Assembly: GCA_034509735.1 (NCBI GenBank)
Contig: JACGWO010000006.1
Location: forward strand, 14,014,645-14,078,644
Length of the DNA stretch: 64,000 nt
From: Sesamum alatum
Taxonomy: Eukaryota > Streptophyta > Magnoliopsida > Lamiales > Pedaliaceae
Direction of reading: 5' to 3'
Position numbers and translations under genes: made by a program. Each line of letters opens with the position of its first letter. Position 1 is the stretch's first letter. A model generated the notes under the pieces. It had not been told where the DNA came from. It searched no databases and saw nothing but the letters and a program-made list of their open reading frames with translations. This document shows positions 1-10,637 of this stretch, piece by piece.

Positions 1-820
1 CAATGTCCCTTTTTCTCACAGTTAATGCAAACATCATTTGGAACCTCTGACTGCCGAACCCTTTTCCTCTTTCCTTTACCCTCGCCCAGTGGTGTAATAG
101 GAGCACCCAAAGTGCTGGCAGCGGCTGATATTGTCTGAGCCTTCTTCCTCTTCCTGCGTTCGGCACCCTTGCCTTTCGCTTTAGAGGTCGAAGCCTCCTC
201 ACTAGTACCGTCGGCGCAGATTTTTTCAATCGTTGACTTGTACTAGACCAACATTTTTATCAACTCATGAAGGTCTTTCTCAAGCCCACTCATGTTGTAG
301 TTGACTATAAATGGATCGAGTGAGGGGAGAAGAGACTGAAGGATCACGTCGATGTACATCTCTCTTTCGAGATCACCTTGGAGGTCTTTGAGCTTTTCCA
401 CAAGGGATAGCATCATCACTCAATGCTCTTGTACCGTAGATCCTTCTATCATCTTCGCTCCGAAGAATGCCTTCATTGCAGCATATCTAACATGCCGGTC
501 TGGGACCGCATAGACTTGCTACAATCGAAGCATCATCGAGCCAACATCCTCCAGCATATCATACTGCTTCGACATCTCATTATCAATTGATGCCAGTATG
601 ATGCTGCAGACCTTCCAGTTGTCATCAAGCCTCTTCTTGAACGTCAAACGTTCTTTGGGCGATGACCCTTCCGGCAAGGTCTGAGGAAAAACCTTATCCA
701 AAATATAAGTCTGGTTGTTTGAAATCTACGACCATCTTAAGATTTCACAGCTAGGCGTGGTAATACATTCCATTAGACTTTATTAGTCTCAAGTATAAGG
801 GTTAGTGGATTCTTAGACAT
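1..820 (-). pseudogene. Copia GAG remnant, RE1
   Basis: This is the N-terminal part of a Ty1/copia capsid polyprotein, read on the minus strand from an ATG at 818-820. It starts MSKNPL and keeps recognisable stretches such as the LPEGSSPKERLTF and IILASIDNEMSKQYD regions, which line up with the intact GAG at 18,471-19,580. The CCHC zinc knuckle (CINC...GHW) sits at about positions 1-40, and the window edge cuts it. Frameshifts and stops break the frame; the longest open piece is 519-701. PR and pol would lie to the left of the window. The family call is secure; which residues were lost first cannot be told from one copy. Confidence 0.85.
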
Positions 821-1862
821 CAACAGTTAAACAGAAAACATTCAGTAGATTATAACAATATTATGATCAAGTTAAGACTTGGTCCTTTAGTCATTAACCC
901 CTCCCACTATTTCTACGAAAGCCCATCACTCTCAAATGGGGTTTCGGAAAATCATTTTCTAGTGGGCTTGGGATCCACAAGCGTAATTCTCCATGCCCCG
1001 CTTTTATGATTCACATGGAAAAAAGTATCGTGGGAGGTATCTAATACCATTCTCAACCGATGAGATTCCCAAGATATTCTGCCTCACCTCTTCACATGAT
1101 CCGGAGGACTCCAAGCAAATCATGCTACTCGATGTTAGGCCCGACCCATCAACCAAATCATACCTCAACTGTCGCCCCCCACGACTCGTGAGACAGGGAA
1201 ACAGTGAGCGTACTCTTTGTTCACAACAACGGTGTAGCTTTCCTCTATTCCAATGTGCCACGACTCGTGAGACCACACTTGGGTAGCGGTAGCTTCCTCA
1301 CGATATTGCTATGGATGGAAGGCTTGGACAGATCAAAACCATTTTTGATCCAAGTCCATCATGGGTCTAATATTTTAACTTGGTCCAACTAAGTGAGAGT
1401 TCAAAATTATTGACTGAGACCTCATCACATTAATATTTTTGCATGCATAAATATCCAATATTACAAAGCATTTAAATAAATGCATCGCATGCAAGTAAAT
1501 CTATCATACCCCTGTTGGATGATCACGAGCCCAACCTATGCGACCCACTGAGCCCGGAATAAATCTATGGTCTGTCTAGGGTGGTCCTACACTATTACAA
1601 CAAATTAACCCAGCTGCTGTAAGTTTTTATATATTTTTTTTTGCACATAAAAAACTGAAACAAAAACCCAAATTTCAGAAAATCTAATTTTCTAAAATCA
1701 CCCAAATATCCATGATTAATCAACATAATTAAACATGCAAATTTCAACAAATAATTATGAAAATTAAAAGCAATAAACACATGATTTTAAAGTCGATCTA
1801 AACACGTTGAACATACTTGAACACGTAAAACATGTAATCCATAGCCAGACACTCCGATCCGG
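821..1862 (-). other. RE1 untranslated leader
   Basis: This stretch lies between the GAG ATG and the primer-binding site of RE1. It has no credible gene. It aligns by eye with the leaders of RE2, RE3 and RE5, including the blocks around 1,005-1,030 and 1,510-1,600. It also holds two copies of the 15-bp near-palindrome annotated separately. The short ORFs at 993-1,392 are by-products of this conserved non-coding sequence. Confidence 0.75.
1180..1273 (-). promoter_or_regulatory. Paired near-palindrome in RE1 leader
   Basis: CACGACTCGTGAGAC occurs at 1,180-1,194 and again at 1,259-1,273. The core CACGA-C-TCGTG is an odd palindrome. The same pair, 69-81 bp apart, is found in the leaders of RE2, RE3 and RE5. 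The sequence is directly visible; a role in dimerisation, packaging or protein binding is only inferred. Confidence 0.5.
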
Positions 1863-1874
1863 GCTCTGATACCA
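1863..1874 (-). other. Primer-binding site, RE1 (tRNA-iMet)
   Basis: GCTCTGATACCA on the plus strand is TGGTATCAGAGC in element orientation. This is the complement of the 3' end of plant initiator tRNA-Met, the usual copia primer. It lies one base from the inner edge of the 5' LTR and fixes the element as minus strand. Confidence 0.93.
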
Positions 1875-1875
1875 C

Positions 1876-2387
1876 TTAAAGGAAAAGGGATCGGCCCAGG
1901 AACGCGGCGGAAGCGCGGTGGAGATAAAAACGAGCGGAATAAAAGAATTTAAATCGCGTTCAAGTGGTGTTCCCTTGAACGTTCCCAGGCTATCGGTGTA
2001 TAAACGCAGAATATAAACATATACAAAATAAATAAGCTTTCATCGCTATAGAATAAAGAAGAAACCGAGAGCATAAATATAAATCGGAATACCTTTCTCG
2101 ATTTTGTATTTTGATCGGCTACACGCATTGATTCCCCGACGTTCGTCCACGCAAGGCCCCAACGTAGAGACCCTCTAACGTAGTCCACACCACACCGCAA
2201 GAGATCTCGTTCTTCTTGTTAAGAAAAAACGGATCTAGAGTATGAAATCAAAGAAGAGATTACACTATCAAATTAGTGTTCCTTCTTGATCTTACTTTGT
2301 CCTTCAATTGATCATAGATCAATGAAGCAACAAAGAGGATTTTGAGAGTAGAGAGAGTGAGACAATGTATGGAGAGTTTTCATCTTT

Positions 2388-2428
<41 letters not shown>

Positions 2429-4099
2429 AAAAGTATGAATAGTAATCTTGGTTTCTTTCTTTTTTAGTTTTTCCTAAATTACCCTTATTAATTTATTTTG
2501 TATAGAATTAATTAATTGCTTAATTATATAAATCTATTCTCAATTATTCCCAAGAAAGTGAAAGGAAGCCTACCATCTTTTAAGGTATGATAAAATCATA
2601 CCAAAAGGGAAGGGCTTGATTGGAGTTGATTTATCTCTTACCAAAAGAGACAAGTCAACTAACACCTAGCATCCAACATGGTCGATTTTTGCTCCCTCCA
2701 AGGTGGCAATTTTCAGCCATGCTTATTTAGGGAAGAAGTCCAACTTCTTCCTATTCCATAAATGGAATTAGCACACATCTCGGGTCAAAATTTAACGGAC
2801 CGAGTTCTACCGTAATCAATTACGACGAACTCAAAATTAAATCCAATTTAATATGATGTCCACTTAAATAATTCCTGTTGATCTTTTAATCCAATTAAAA
2901 AATCCAACATCTCAACTTTCTATATTAATCGATAAATTCTATTTACCGATTAAACGAGGGCCCGATACAATATCGGCCCGTCCATCTGATGGACAATCTA
3001 TTAAGTAATCCAATTACTTATCATCCTCTGAAATTGACTCCAAGTCAATTTCTTCATTTACTCGGTGATTTGTGTATGACCCATTAGGTTCACCCTCAGC
3101 TAGACTTGGGCTCGTGTCCAACAGGAGTCCGTCACCATGGGTGGTCGTCTAGCAACGGTCCATGGCACTAGAGACTAGGTGAATGTTGGCGTGAACATTT
3201 AGGCGTTGATTTCGTACGGGTACGGTCCTACTGTTGACCATCTTCCGGCCTTAGTCTAGGGTATGGAATTGGGCGTCGGTTCCTATCCTTGACTAGGCAA
3301 CTATGCTTCATACCCGAGATGCGTTTACTCTATCGATCGATGTAGGAAACCCTTTCCTACTCAATCAATTGCTATGGCCATAGACTTTGAGAGTCTAAAC
3401 CATCTCAGAGTGCATAGGAGACATCACCATCATGTACTGACAAAGGACAGATCCTATCTTGAAATTCACCGTCCTTGCTACATACTCCAACTGCACTGGA
3501 CAAGGCTTATAATGACCATCTTACAGAATGATCACCTCTCGCGCAGATCCAAGATACAGTCTTCATATGCACGTGACTGTCATGATTCCTCAAGTCCGAG
3601 GACTACCCGTACTATTGGAACCGGGATTTCCAGTCATACCGACCAAGCCTCTAAGGCTTTCATATGACGATTCCAGCGAGTCATTTCAGTCAGTCAACCA
3701 CCTTGTCAACTAACCCACTAAAATTGCATAGACGACCTTCGTCTGTCGCCGATGAAACTCAGCACTCACCCAGTGAATGAAATACTTAGTGCAAGTCCCA
3801 ATAGGACACTCGATGCCCAGTCTTGAGGTCCTCGACTTGGAATATTTCAGACCAACCCTCAAAAGTTGGTTTCATAGGCGCCATACAATGTGCAGCCCAA
3901 CTACATGGGTTATCCAATTGGTCTGTGGGCATTTGTTGTGACGTTGAAACGCCGTTCAACGTTAGTAGTAAGCACAACAAACACAGTGCCAGTGATGAAT
4001 ACTTACTCTATTCATCAGGATAATATTGTATTAATAAAGATTGATGAATAGTTCCCCAAATCGCAAATCCAATTGGCTTTCTGGTCACCTATTCTAACA
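1876..4099 (-). repeat. 5' LTR of RE1 (2.22 kb)
   Basis: The LTR runs from the PBS side (TTAAAG, probably mutated from TGAAAG) to CCTATTCTAACA at 4,088-4,099, the inverse of the family start TGTTAGAATAGG. Its outer end directly abuts TGAAACACGACAC at 4,100. That sequence is an interior position of RE2's LTR (compare about 12,260), so RE1 most simply inserted into RE2's 3' LTR. The U3 carries the conserved hairpin block at 3,135-3,165. A CTAT tetranucleotide run lies at about 2,389-2,428. Confidence 0.88.
2389..2428. repeat. (CTAT)n microsatellite in RE1 LTR
   Basis: About ten uninterrupted CTAT units lie inside the LTR. They are absent at this position from the other LTR copies in the window, so the array expanded after insertion or in this lineage. 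Confidence 0.95.
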
Positions 4100-4447
4100 T
4101 GAAACACGACACTCATCCAATGAATGCAATCCTTAGTGCATGTCTCTATAGGACCCTTGATGCCCTGTCTCGAGGTCCTCGACTTGGAACTTTTCATACC
4201 AACCCTCAGAAGTTGGTTTCATAGTTGTCACCCAATGCGGAGCCCAACTATATGGGTTATCCAATTGGTCTGTGGACTTTGTTGTGACGTTAAAATACCA
4301 TTTAACGTAATCAGTAAGCACAACAAACACATAGTGCCACAAATGAATACTTACTATATTCATCAACTCAATATTACTTTAATAAAAATTGCTAAATAGT
4401 ACCCAAAATCGCCAATCCAATTGGCTTTCTGGTCACCTATTTTAACA
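4100..4447 (-). repeat. 3' LTR fragment of RE2
   Basis: Only the first 348 bp (element orientation) of RE2's 3' LTR remain in the window. They end CACCTATTTTAACA at 4,447, next to the polypurine tract. The outer edge at 4,100 coincides exactly with the end of RE1's LTR. The two abutting LTR ends give an apparent tandem repeat of about 350 bp (3,752-4,099 and 4,100-4,447). The rest of this LTR should resume to the left of RE1, outside the window. Confidence 0.85.
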
Positions 4448-6230
4448 ATCTCCCACTTGATCTAAAGCCAATCACCCATGTCGCTCAGACTTATCTGAGC
4501 ATAAGTAATCTGCGATATCCAGCTCAGTCTCACGGGTCTACCTTATCTCTGCCAAGATGATTCGGTCCAACCGCACATCACCTCTTTATACCATTGCTCC
4601 AAGAAAATGGTACTGTATAAGAATTTTCCTGGATCCGTGATGAGATCTCGGTCCTATAGCTTGCGCTACAGCCATGTTGTTATCCTCCAAGGTAACTACT
4701 AGCTAGCCCGTGCTAGGCACCACACCCAACCATTGGATGTGGTTTTTAATCCAAACCACTCTCGGGAGCAACTTCTAAACTTGCCATACATTCAACTTTC
4801 ATGGTCCGTCGTGGTGTCCCGCTTGAAACCTTTCCAAGCCACCACCTTACCATTAAGCCTGAATATATGTTCATACTGAGACTAGATATTATTCACATGA
4901 TCCTGGAAGCTAGTATAACTATAACCTTCCAGAATCAACTCTCCATAGAACTTGCATCAAGAACACTTCTTTAATCCTTATTCAGTTATTAAAGACTGTT
5001 CTCAATAGCTGCCTACTGCCTTCTCGGTACACACCCGATTTCTGTCGTTATACCCAAAGCATACACAACATCAGGTCTAATGCACCAAACAACATATCCA
5101 TGTTGCCTACGGCAAAGACGTAGGGGATGTCAAACATCTGAGCTTCCTCATCAGCCAACCCTGACTGAGTCTTGGATAGCTTAACCCTATATATAGGAAT
5201 CCAATTTCTTTCATGGAGATTGCGTGAAAAACGTTCATGTTTCAGTGTTTCCTAACATCTTAAATTTATTCCAAATGAATAAGACGTTACACACTTAAAC
5301 ACTAGGAACACAACTAAACTCCAACTAACCCTCAAACCTCATTACTGATCGAGTCATACCCCGCATGAACTCATCAAAACAAATATTAGAGTTTCAAACC
5401 TAGTTTGAATTTCATGTCGAATTATAAATGATGTTTACTATATCGTACTGAGGTGTCGCTTTACTTGATTCGTCAAGGAGCTACTCCTTATACCGGTTAT
5501 CCTCTAAAATCCAATTTCCCTTAGGACAACACATGAACTTGTGCAAACCTAGTTTACCTCCCACTAGTCCCTTGACGTATGCAAGGCCATCCTACATACT
5601 CAAGTACTTTGTAGGATACAGGCTTGCCATGCCATATCCAATATGGTGTCTAGGCCACGATCTTTAGAAAGTGCCATGTTTTACAACTTGACTACTATCT
5701 TAAGAACACGCCTAGATGGGCCATGGTAGTTTAGTGAAAACACCGACCGAACCATGTCCAACAAGGTTCGATTCCTTCTTTATCAGAGACGCCGTTCAAT
5801 TGTGGCGTTCCAGGAAGAATTCCACTGAGTGAGAATTCCATTCCCATTTAGATACATCAAGAGCTTCCACTAAATACACACCACTCAATCCAATCGAAGG
5901 TTAATTTTGCAACCAGTTCGCTTCCCACTTCAAATCTAATTCCCTGAACCTTCCAAAGGTCCTTAGACTTGTGAACCCTCTTCTGGTCTTGTGTATTCAG
6001 TGACCCATAGATGTCTAACTGGATCCAATCCAATAGACCACTAGCAAGCATACTTTGTCCTACAAAGAGCTTTTTGGCCATCTTCTTGCTTAGGAAGGAC
6101 TTGCAAGTTAGCAGACTCAAATTGTCTATTACTAGAGTCCTTGAATCTACTAACCTCCTTATCCTATCTAGAGGAATGTGACCTAGCTTTGCATGCCAAA
6201 TCTGTGAGTTTATCTTGATTATCTATTTTA
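4448..6230 (-). pseudogene. Copia POL remnant (IN/RT/RNaseH), RE2
   Basis: Degraded pol follows a polypurine tract (inverse of ATCTCCCACTTGAT, 4,448-4,461). Reading leftwards on the minus strand there are integrase pieces (about 6,230-5,500; best open piece 5,857-6,120 with KLFVGQSMLASGLLD) and then RT/RNaseH pieces to 4,462. The integrase has lost the block that in RE3 and RE4 contains YFITF.DDHS and YVYLM, which deletes about 23 codons after the first catalytic Asp region. The whole GAG-to-LTR interval is about 3.0 kb here against 4.07 kb in RE3. RE5 carries the same integrase deletion. No domain can be active. Confidence 0.8.
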
Positions 6231-6547
6231 TTATTTATTTTGAGCATTCATAATCTAATTATGGGATAGTATTGAAACAATTATGCAAACAACCTAGCAG
6301 ACAAGAATAACCATTCTTTGTCAAATAAAAGAAACTTTTATTGATAAAAAACATGTAATCCTAATTGTCCAACAATAGGAAAACATAATTTGATCATGCT
6401 AGGTTACATAATTGTGACCTTATCAACTCTATCCTGACATGATCACTAATAGCTAAGCCTTACTAGTCCTATAGCTTCTATGCAATAGCCAGCCATTGAC
6501 TAGCTTTAGAACCATATCAACCTTAGCCTTCTACTGCTTTCCATCAC
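6231..6547 (-). pseudogene. RE2 spacer between GAG and integrase remnants
   Basis: AT-rich decayed sequence lies between the integrase and GAG remnants. It aligns by eye with RE5 at about 47,960-48,290, including the TTTGACAAAGAATGG stretch. It corresponds to the PR and integrase N-terminal region. No open frame or active-site motif survives in it. Confidence 0.55.
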
Positions 6548-7489
6548 CTACAAACCATTTGCAGGTATGAACTCTACAGCTGGTATCCAATACCCAAGAA
6601 GCAGAATAGTAATCATGTTAAAGCTCAAATCAAATGTACCTTGGTTGGAGAGGAGTTGAGGACACTCCCTCTTCCAATGCCCATTTTCACGGCAATATAT
6701 GCAAACATCTTTTGCAATCCTTAATTGTCGAACCACCTTCCTCTTTCCATTGCCCATGCCCAGCATGGCAACAGGAGCACTCTGAGCGCTTGCAGCGGCT
6801 GATTCTATCTTACCCTTCTTCACCCACAGCGTCCGACCCCTTTGCCTTTCGCTCTTAAGGTCGAAGCCTCCCCCACCAATACAGACGACCCAGACTTTCA
6901 ATCGTTGCTTCGTATTGGACCAACATGTTTATCAACTCATGAAGGTCTTTTTCAAGCCCATTCATGTTATAGTTAACGATAACGGGTCAAAAGAAGGAGG
7001 AAGAGACTGAGGGATCACGTCGATGTACGTCTCTTTTCCAAGATCAGCTCGGAGGTCTTTGAGCTTCTCCACTAGGGATAGCATCATCACTCCATGCTGG
7101 TGTACAGACGACCCTTCTATCATTTTAGCTCTGAAAAATGCTTTCGTCGTAGCATATCTAATATGCCGGTTCAGTACCGCATAAATGTCTTTCATGCGGA
7201 GCATTATCGAGCTGACATCATCCAGTCGATCATACTGGTTCTGGATCTCATCAGTCATGGATGTCAGTATGATGCTGCGGACCTTGCGGTTGTCCTCCTA
7301 CCATTCATTGAACGTCAAATGCTCTTCTGACGAGGACCCGTCCGGCAAGACCTGAGGAAAAGGCTTATCCAGAATGTAAGCCTGATTTTCGAAATCTAGG
7401 ACAATCCTCACATTTTGCAGCCAATCGTTATAGTTTGTTCCGTCAAATTTATTTGTCTTAAGAATTATAGCGAGTGGATTCTTAGACAT
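6548..7489 (-). pseudogene. Copia GAG-PR remnant, RE2
   Basis: GAG starts at 7,487-7,489 with MSKNPLAIILKTNKFDGTNY. It continues through three frame-shifted blocks (7,489-7,298, 7,258-6,962 and 6,901-6,548). The CCHC knuckle CIYCRENGHWKREC is intact at about 6,690-6,720. The protease site that should read DTG reads DTS in its frame (VLDTSCR, about 6,575-6,600). RE5 shows the same DTS. The family call is certain; the protein is dead because of the frameshifts. Confidence 0.88.
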
Positions 7490-7775
7490 CTACATTCAAA
7501 ATGTAAAGCGGAAATTTAGTAGATTATAATAATATTGAGTTCAAGTTAAGACTCCTAGTGGGCTTGGAGTCCACAAACGCAATTCTCCATGCCCCGCTTT
7601 TACGATTCACATGGGAAAGGCTTTGTGGGAGTTATCCAATACCATTCTCATCCAATGAAATCCCCAAGATATTTTGCCTCGCCTCTTCATATGATCCCAA
7701 GGATTCCAAGCGAATCATGTTACTTAACGTCAGGCCCGACCCATCAACTAAATGAATATCTCAACTATCGCCCCC

Positions 7776-7871
7776 CACGACTCGTGAGACAAGGAAATAG
7801 GAGCATATTCCATTCATTCACAACAACAATGCAACTTTCTTCCATTCTAAACGTGCCACGACTTGTGAGAC
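7776..7871 (-). promoter_or_regulatory. Paired near-palindrome in RE2 leader
   Basis: CACGACTCGTGAGAC is exact at 7,776-7,790 and has one C-to-T change at 7,857-7,871. The start-to-start spacing is 81 bp, close to the 79 bp in RE1 and RE3. Confidence 0.5.
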
Positions 7872-8534
7872 CACAAATGGGTGAAAGTAGCTTCCTCACT
7901 ACATTGCTATGGATGGAAGGCTCGGAATAATCAAACCATTTGATTTTAATTCCATTTTGGGCCTAATATTTACTTGGACCATCCAAGTGAGAGTTATAGT
8001 TTATTAAGACCGAGACGTCATCATTATTAATATTTTGCATGCTCAAGTTTTAAACATTTAATGTAAATAGATGCATTCCAAATACGTCATACATCAAAGC
8101 ATTAAAACATTAAACACATGCAAAAGAAGCCTAGCACGCCCCTGTAGGATGATCACAAACCCGTTCCTAAGTGATCCACTGAGCCCGTAGTGGATCTATG
8201 GTCAATCTAGGGTAAGCCTACACTATTACAATTTTTACATCCCATTATCATTCTAATGGGGCCTTGTAAATCCTTCTTTGTTCTCCTTGGGCCTTTCATC
8301 GTGGGCTCCGTCCAACAGACCGCTTTTGGGCCTTCATCTCCATGGAAGCTTACATTTAATAAAATAAATCCTCACAACCCAATCTACTCTCATTACAACT
8401 TAAAAGAAACTTCAATCATAAGTCGGGGGGAGTACATTAATAGAGAGGAAGAAAGCCTTATTATTCCAAGGCTAAAACGAAAGAAGGAATAAAAAACAAA
8501 GAGGCCGCAGGCCTCACCCAACAATAAATAAACC

Positions 8535-9862
8535 TAAGGGTGTTCAATCAAACCGCCGGGCCGCCCCAACCGACCGGCCCAACCCAAACCGCACCGCAAT
8601 TAACGGGCTAAGGGTGGGTTGGGTTGGTCTTGGGCTAGAAAAAAATACTGCAATTTAGCAATCGGGTTTGATTTTATACTTATATGGACCGCATAGACCG
8701 CGCTCGACCGCAATAATCGTAATAATTTAGAAAAACTAGAATTCTTTATAAATATATATATATAAATTTTGATACTACATAAATTAATATTAAAGACAAT
8801 AATAACAATTACGATATTTTTATTGGTATTGTATAATATACATATATATATATATTAATACATATGTAAATGAAATCAATATATTCAACTAATTCTTGGT
8901 TATTGATAATCTTCTATATTATACAAATAATAAATGTAAAAACTTAAAATAGCTTACATCATCATATTGTTGCAATATGGTTTTATATTCATCTTAATAT
9001 CTTATTTTATTTTAAATAATATCCTTTTAATATCTCACATCTTTACATTTCTGCTTATCGTGTTCCAACTAAACTATAAAAAAAAAAAAAAAAAAGCAAG
9101 AATGAAAGAGCATAAAGTTATATATTCCTACAAATAAATTAAGTTAGTATACACATGTTCTTAGTGCTTTAAATTTTATAAATAATTTATTAATGAAAAT
9201 ATGTAAACTAACATTATATTTCAAATTTATAGTGTTAATCTTTATTTAATTTCTCGAATTATCTTATTTCTTCCATTAAAATCTAAAAATATTTTTTTAT
9301 TATAAACTCATAAAATATTTTATCCGCTTCCTTTGCGATAAATTAGTCTTATATGTATGTATGATATAATAATATATTATCATTGTATAATAATATTATT
9401 ATATAAATAGACACTATTTTTAATAATCAAAACTTAAGAAATAAAAATTAGATAAGGGAAGGAAACAAAGAGTCTTCAAGGTTCAAACTCTTCAATGCCT
9501 TGTGGCTTTTATTTGGTAAAATGTTATTTGAAACTTGAGAGAGGATCGTATAATGAATGTTATTAATTTATTTTGTATGTGGAATTTTATTTGTGACTTT
9601 AAAATATGTATTTCGAAATTACAAATTGTATGTATTTAGAATAGTTGAACTTCACTTCCTTTTTTATTTTATTGTATAGGTGATACACTTTATACTAAAG
9701 ACCGCGAAAATTGCCCCAACCCGCCCCAACCCAATTAGACCGCAAAGTGCGGTTTTGATGATTGTCGGGCTGGGCTTGGGCTAAACTTTTCAAAAATCTC
9801 AAACATTGGGTTGGGCTAAAAATTTACCTAAATTGGCCCAACCTACACCGCGTACACTCCTA
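8535..9862. mobile_element. Non-autonomous hAT-type element in RE2 leader
   Basis: The element is flanked by a perfect 8-bp target duplication AATAAACC (8,527-8,534 and 9,863-9,870), the length typical of hAT transposons. Its termini are imperfect inverted repeats: TAAGGGTGTTC on the left against TAGGAGTGTAC, the inverse of the right end. Subterminal GGGCCG/GGCCCAACC-rich segments flank an AT-rich core with no transposase ORF. RE3's leader has the empty site at about 20,711-20,725, where the same flanking bases run on uninterrupted. Confidence 0.9.
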
Positions 9863-10269
9863 AATAAACCATACATAGGCCAAAAAGGGCTAGTGATCAT
9901 CCTTATTGTTTATCAAATAAACAACAGCAACAAAGCATATATATATCAAATATAAATTTGCCTACAAATAAATACATCCCATGTATATATGCATAGATAT
10001 CCAATATCTAAAACCATAAACATAATAAAAATACAGAAAATACCATATTAATAATGTAATTAAAAATATGGATATCAACTATACATCCAATGTACAAACC
10101 ATTTTTTTTTTTGTTTGGAAACCATTTCCAAAATAATCCAAGTCATGAAATAATTTTAGAAAAATCCAATTTAACCAAAATTAAAATATGCCAAAATTAA
10201 TACTTTCAGAAAACTAGCAGAAATAAGAAAAATCCAATTTTTCGGAAAAACGGCAAAACGACACAAAAC

Positions 10270-10370
10270 AGTGCTGCCGCCCTGCCGTCCCAGACGGTCA
10301 TGCGCGCGCGCGCACCAAGCGCACGCGCAGCAGCCGCGTGCCTACTGCCCCTGCCGGGCAGCCGACACCG
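10270..10370. other. GC-rich island in RE2 leader
   Basis: This is a short CpG-dense segment with GCGCGCGCGC in otherwise AT-rich leader, about 270 bp inside the PBS. It occupies the same relative place as the longer islands at 21,105-21,400 and 53,590-54,120. Confidence 0.7.
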
Positions 10371-10624
10371 TTTTTCACAACTCTTTTTTTTTTTTTTTAA
10401 ATTTCTTCTATAAAAACTGAAATGTAAACATGCATTTAAAGATAATCCAATTCTAAAAAATTCATGGATATCCATAATTTCAAAAATAAAATTAACACAT
10501 ATTTTCTACACCTATTATCATGCTTTAAAGCCATAAATCATGCTTTCCAAAAGCAATTTAAACATGTTCTTCATGCTCAATACATAATAACATGTAAATC
10601 CTTAAAGCCAAAACACCGAACCTG

Positions 10625-10636
10625 ACCCTGATACCA
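10625..10636 (-). other. Primer-binding site, RE2
   Basis: CTGATACCA next to the LTR edge matches the tRNA-iMet primer site. The outer three bases have drifted compared with RE1 and RE3. Confidence 0.85.
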
Positions 10637-10637
10637 C

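Larger units (their letters stand above)
7490..10624 (-). other. RE2 untranslated leader (interrupted by hAT element)
   Basis: Without the 1.33-kb hAT insertion this leader is about 1.8 kb, similar to the 2.0 kb of RE3. It keeps the paired near-palindrome at 7,776-7,790 and 7,857-7,871 (one mismatch in the second). A GC-rich island (about 10,270-10,370) rich in GCGC lies near the PBS, at the position of the islands in RE3 and RE6. I see no credible coding sequence. Confidence 0.75.

Noticed and set aside
3374..3713. Short plus-strand ORFs across LTRs (also 41,943-42,266 and 27,265-27,558)
   Set aside because: Chance frames in LTR sequence with no start context, domain or conservation beyond the DNA.
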